This document shows positions 61,201 to 64,000 of a stretch of DNA of 64,000 bases, piece by piece (within the stretch, counting starts at the first letter, position 1; each line of letters starts with the position of its first letter). Where the stretch lies: the NCBI RefSeq assembly GCF_004770105.1, contig NZ_RQEY01000016.1:186001-250000 (forward strand). The letters are read 5' to 3'. A program made the position numbers and the translations under genes. A model generated the notes under the pieces. That model did no database searches and was not told the DNA's origin. It saw only the letters and a program-made list of their open reading frames with translations. This stretch comes from Leptospira andrefontaineae. Its GTDB lineage: Bacteria; Spirochaetota; Leptospiria; Leptospirales; Leptospiraceae.

Positions 61201-64000
61201 CGAGATTTTTCCTTGGAAGAAATCCTTTAAGCTAGTAGAATATTCAATTTCTTTAAAGTTTAAATTGCCTTCTTCGGAGATCTCTATTTTAGGACGTAAT
61301 ACTGAGTTCTCTACTTGGAAGATTGGCTTTCTATTTTGATCCCACTTTAAAGAAAGTGATGTTAGATACTTTCTTTTAGATTCTATATTCTTCTTTTCTT
61401 CCGGGAATTGGATCTCGTCCTTCTCCAGGATTTGATCCCAATATTTCAAAACTTGGGATAATAGAGGGCTTGCTTGATTCGCAAAATATTTTTCTTCTTC
61501 CTGGCTAAAACCGCTCGAAGTTCCTATTCTGAGTTTAGTTAGACTTTGTAGTAGTTTTTTCTTTGCCCATTGTTCCGAATTAGAAAAGCGAACAATTTTC
61601 TTTTCTTCAAACAGAGAAGAAGGTGCAGATTCAGCCTGGATCTTTTGCCTAGCTTCTTGCAGGGAATTTAGGTCCTTTATTAAAAATTCTGCAAATGGAT
61701 CTTCTCCTAAAAGTCTGGATTGGAAGTTCTTAATTGCTTTTCCAAAAATTCCTTCTACACCGAAATACTTTCTTTCTAATTCCTCTAAGGCGGCAGCGTC
61801 AACTTTCGCTCCTCCACTTGATCCTGAATTATTTGCGGAAAGTTTTCCGATCCTAATTCCCTTGGATTGAGCAAACAGGTCTACCGCTTTATCCAACCAT
61901 TTAGACGCATCTTTAGGATTTCCGATACGAGAGTTTAATGCAATGGGACTCAATGCACCTCTTCGTAATGAGTCCCCCTCTCTAACATATAAAGGAAGAA
62001 AGATACTGACTGCAAAAATTCCAGAGGTGCTTAAGCCTCTTTCTTCTTTTAAGTATTTAAAGATTTCTGTTCTACCAAAATCTGGCGGGAAAAATTTCTT
62101 CAAAGTTTCTTCGAAAGAAGTTCTAAGATAAGGTCCTGGTTGTGTGTATCCAGATTGTTCTTCTAAAGATTTTACCAAATCTTTTAAGGATTTTTCATGA
62201 GCTCCATCCAAACTTGTTGTTTTGAATTCTGCTCCCAAATCCGCCATGACTTGATTTCTTTTGGAAGAATTTCCTCCGAAAAGAGTATCTATATTCTCAT
62301 CATCCGAAATTTCTTCAGGTCGAATCCCCGCTTTCAAAGAAAGTAATACGAATAATGCGTCTTTTTTAGTAAGATTTACGGATGCTTCTTCTCCACCGAA
62401 TTGTTGCGACTCTTGAGCGGTTTCTTGGATTTGTGTTGGCGCGTTCTTAATTTCTACCTTTAGGATCGGAGCTTCTATTACAATTGATTCCGGGGTTTCT
62501 CTTAGTTTGGAAAATTCTGCAGATTCGCAATCTTCTAATTCAGAAAAGACTAGATTCCGATTTTCTTCTATATGTAAAATTTCAAAAGAAGAAGGATCCG
62601 AAACTTCTCTTAGTGTTTGCCTTGCCATACCTGCAAGATCTCCTCTTGCTCCAAGGTCGATCAACCTTCTGACTTTCAGATCTTGGAAGAATTGATCCTG
62701 GGTCTTGATCCATTGCACAGGCATTGCAAATTGGTAGGCGAGTAATTCGATTAGCAGGATCCTTCTGAGTTCTTTGCCGGAAAGTTTCTGATTTTCTTTT
62801 AAGATTTTTTCTAAGATTGGACTTCCTGAAACTTCTCCAACATACTTAACAAATTCCTTATCAATGGAGAATGGTTTCGCTACTAAATTCGGTAGATATT
62901 TTCCATCTAATTCTTCGAAACTGGACATTAGGGGAATATTCGCTTCTAAAGTTTTTCTGAATTCTGCAACTCCGTTGACTAAGACCCTAGAATGAAAAGG
63001 TACATCTATTCCTTCTAATCGAATGGTAGTTTTTTTGCCTCTTACGATCTCTTTAAAACGATTTTCCATTTCTGTAAGAGCTTTAAGATCGCCTGTCACA
63101 GAATATTGTTTATCTCGGATATTTAAGTTAACCACTTCCAAAGGAAGGCCGGTCTCTTCTTTGATCTGTGCTACAACTTTTAGAATAGTTTCTTCGTCCA
63201 AACCTACATGACGATTTCCTAATACTACGCTCATGCCGAAGGGACTTCTTCCTTCTTTATCCCTTGGAACCAGACTTTGCATTGTAAGTCCTCTTCCATA
63301 CACAATGCGGATCACGTTCTCTAATCCCAAAAATCCTCTCGCGGATAAAGCTGAGAATTCTCCGAGAGAATGTCCTGCAAATGGCGCTTCCTGATCTAAG
63401 AACCCTCTTTCTTTTAAGATCTCCCAATCCGCCATGGACTTAGTGACTAACGCGACTTGAGTAAATTGAGTAAGATGAAGAACTCCCTTTGGGTGATTCC
63501 AAACTTTTTTCCCAACTTTCAATGACGTGGGATTGTCCTGTACAATTTTTAAAAGTGAGAAACCTAACTCGTCTCTTGTAGTATTTTCCGCTCTTTGCCA
63601 AACATTTCTTGCTTCCGGAAATTCATCTCTGAGTTTCATTCCCATTCCTTGGGACTGAGAACCTTGGCCTGTGAATACATAACCTGTTTTTTTAGGAGAA
63701 ATAGTTGCCTTCGCGCTTAACTTCCTTTCTCCATTTCTATTTTCCAAGCTAACGGATAAAATTTGAGATCCTTTCTTCTGAGAAACATGGACTGCCTCTA
63801 AAAGTAACTCTTCTCCTAAATAAACGGGAGCCTCGAATATCTCTTCGAAGGAAGATAATCTGGACGGGTCTCCCTGACATACATCCATTACGATTTGTTT
63901 AATTACTCTGGAAGAAGTCCAGAGCCCGTGAACAATTCTGTCTTTCCAGCCCGCGTATTTTGCAAAATCAATATCCGTATGAATTGGATTCGTATCCCCC
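58237..64000 (-). CDS. Type I fatty-acid synthase, C-terminal portion (DH-MPT-ACP-KR-KS)
   Basis: Partial: the frame runs off the right edge with GDTNPIHTDIDFA and IVHGLWTSSR, a MaoC-like dehydratase. Numbering from the internal Met at 63888: malonyl/palmitoyl transferase about 70-430 (GQGSQ, AGHSLGEFSA with Ser174, PFHS with His299, QFAMPVQWIKTQDQ); ACP about 505-580 (FGGNSSKRNQVMADLG, Ser541); ketoreductase about 930-1165 (VLVTGGGPNSIALE, MYAETKLGLETLF with Tyr1089/Lys1093); ketosynthase about 1255-1810 (AACATAG with Cys1540, HDTSTKANDKNE with His1694, LTGHSKGGAAA with His1735). Order and motifs match fungal FAS and mycobacterial FAS-I. acpS and the carboxylase follow in the operon. The AT and ER domains would lie beyond the window. 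Confidence 0.93.
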   Translation of the reverse strand, partial: GDTNPIHTDIDFAKYAGWKDRIVHGLWTSSRVIKQIVMDVCQGDPSRLSSFEEIFEAPVYLGEELLLEAVHVSQKKGSQILSVSLENRNGERKLSAKATISPKKTGYVFTGQGSQSQGMGMKLRDEFPEARNVWQRAENTTRDELGFSLLKIVQDNPTSLKVGKKVWNHPKGVLHLTQFTQVALVTKSMADWEILKERGFLDQEAPFAGHSLGEFSALSARGFLGLENVIRIVYGRGLTMQSLVPRDKEGRSPFGMSVVLGNRHVGLDEETILKVVAQIKEETGLPLEVVNLNIRDKQYSVTGDLKALTEMENRFKEIVRGKKTTIRLEGIDVPFHSRVLVNGVAEFRKTLEANIPLMSSFEELDGKYLPNLVAKPFSIDKEFVKYVGEVSGSPILEKILKENQKLSGKELRRILLIELLAYQFAMPVQWIKTQDQFFQDLKVRRLIDLGARGDLAGMARQTLREVSDPSSFEILHIEENRNLVFSELEDCESAEFSKLRETPESIVIEAPILKVEIKNAPTQIQETAQESQQFGGEEASVNLTKKDALFVLLSLKAGIRPEEISDDENIDTLFGGNSSKRNQVMADLGAEFKTTSLDGAHEKSLKDLVKSLEEQSGYTQPGPYLRTSFEETLKKFFPPDFGRTEIFKYLKEERGLSTSGIFAVSIFLPLYVREGDSLRRGALSPIALNSRIGNPKDASKWLDKAVDLFAQSKGIRIGKLSANNSGSSGGAKVDAAALEELERKYFGVEGIFGKAIKNFQSRLLGEDPFAEFLIKDLNSLQEARQKIQAESAPSSLFEEKKIVRFSNSEQWAKKKLLQSLTKLRIGTSSGFSQEEEKYFANQASPLLSQVLKYWDQILEKDEIQFPEEKKNIESKRKYLTSLSLKWDQNRKPIFQVENSVLRPKIEISEEGNLNFKEIEYSTSLKDFFQGKISIGTSKDQGGSWAENGQETEFILNSILRSSDEGISFSGLKVLVTGGGPNSIALETVFVLLAGGADIILTTTSYSSEKVKFYKRIFQKYGAKEASLSLVPFSQGSFEDIRSLSEWLVQKDWEPDVLIPFGAVGEENTGSQLDDSSLTSLRVMLLGVEKLIGTLGRVKNNPTETSPLHVILPLSPNHGIFGRDGMYAETKLGLETLFRKKFSEEDDWGKHTRIHGCVIGWVRGTGLMEANDLVAQALEEKSGVLTFSRREMGFLLGNLIHTCVFHSSEQITKANFTGGLDSQTDLGKTLGKIRADILSEAKIKKETFSLKGKILLEKHETITREYLPKEVYKYPSVPSQAKLNEIGHLKELDLSQTICVVGFAELGPAGSSMTRWELEKSGTLSLEAALELAWMMGFIKYQAADKGRSWTDSETGEAVAEWEIKSKYEEKILAHTGIRIIDKECVGFDPSTLFSFVDVVLEEDFFIPVSNSKEAEEFKKAEPEATEIYHDSEKDKWFVRRKKGSTIKARKASDFNRKVAGQIPKGWDPAKYGLTKDLTAQVDPITVYNLYCTCEAFLRSGMEPMELYRFLHPGLVGSTVGSGMGGMGKLKRMFHDFLLGKERQHDALQESLINVTTAWALTSYVGGYGPVQTPVAACATAGISLEMAASLMKEGKAGFMLAGAFDDFAMESLVGFGDMQATASSVEMLEQGIDPKGMCRPNDIRRGGFVEAQGGGVVLLARADLALEAGLPVYGILAYAGSKTDGIQASIPAPGLGLLSLGAESEKEKSPLRNALSAFGLTADDIGVAYKHDTSTKANDKNENKLLYNLLSKLGRTPGNLLPVVSQKSLTGHSKGGAAAWQTIGILQTLEEGIVTGNRNLEEVDPDMNDYQFITFTDESIPFGKHNIKAGMLTTLGFGHVGALCLFVHSDYFLAALTPEQRETYLKLRRKREIRNRNRYHEIRMGLGKPLYERHTKSYFQEEEIGILLDANYRSKQEEKR

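Overview
The window is chromosomal DNA from a Leptospira-like spirochaete. The evidence is the moderate-to-low GC coding sequence with frequent TTG/GTG starts, two DUF1554 lipoproteins of the kind concentrated in Leptospira, a DUF1566-type lipoprotein, a 7TM-sensor orphan, STAS/SpoIIE partner-switch proteins, a neutral ceramidase, and several proteins I can only describe as leptospiral-type hypotheticals. No species call is made. I saw no rRNA, tRNA, CRISPR array, prophage or insertion sequence.

Layout. 1-8.1 kb: the 3' end of gpsA, a secreted TPR protein, a CBS/CorC-type membrane protein, separate coaC and coaB genes, an orphan STAS protein and homoserine dehydrogenase. 8.3-16.1 kb: a membrane protein with a DUF1566-like tail, a HAMP-TPR membrane protein, a dihydroorotase, an O6-methylguanine methyltransferase, an SDR plus luciferase-like oxidoreductase pair and a thiolase. 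16.2-25.7 kb: ceramidase, a TetR/hydrolase operon, rhodanese, an ABC-F ATPase, DoxX and an ECF sigma/FecR pair. 25.8-36.4 kb: an envelope-protein region with four lipoproteins, interrupted by a large hypothetical protein and gpmI. 36.5-39.5 kb: an AT-rich stretch with repeats, an HTH protein and an orphan 7TM sensor. 39.5-46.9 kb: housekeeping genes (murB, hflX, a CPBP protease, an inositol-monophosphatase-family protein, MgtC). 47.1-51.8 kb: a four-gene partner-switch signalling operon (unknown protein, STAS, RsbW-like kinase, membrane SpoIIE phosphatase).

The most striking region is 51.9-64 kb on the minus strand. One tight operon encodes a giant multidomain type I fatty-acid synthase, running off the right edge, with visible order DH, malonyl/palmitoyl transferase, ACP, ketoreductase, ketosynthase. 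It also encodes a stand-alone holo-ACP synthase overlapping it by 4 nt, and a 1966-residue single-chain acyl-CoA carboxylase (biotin carboxylase, biotin carrier, carboxyltransferase). Together these would supply malonyl-CoA, activate the ACP and elongate acyl chains. The synthase looks like the fungal/mycobacterial type, which is unexpected in a spirochaete.

A second notable point is hflX. Its conserved N-terminal domain is encoded well upstream of the first usable GTG codon, but no ATG, GTG or TTG starts it. The best-placed start is an ATC codon behind a Shine-Dalgarno-like sequence, with an in-frame TAG just upstream.
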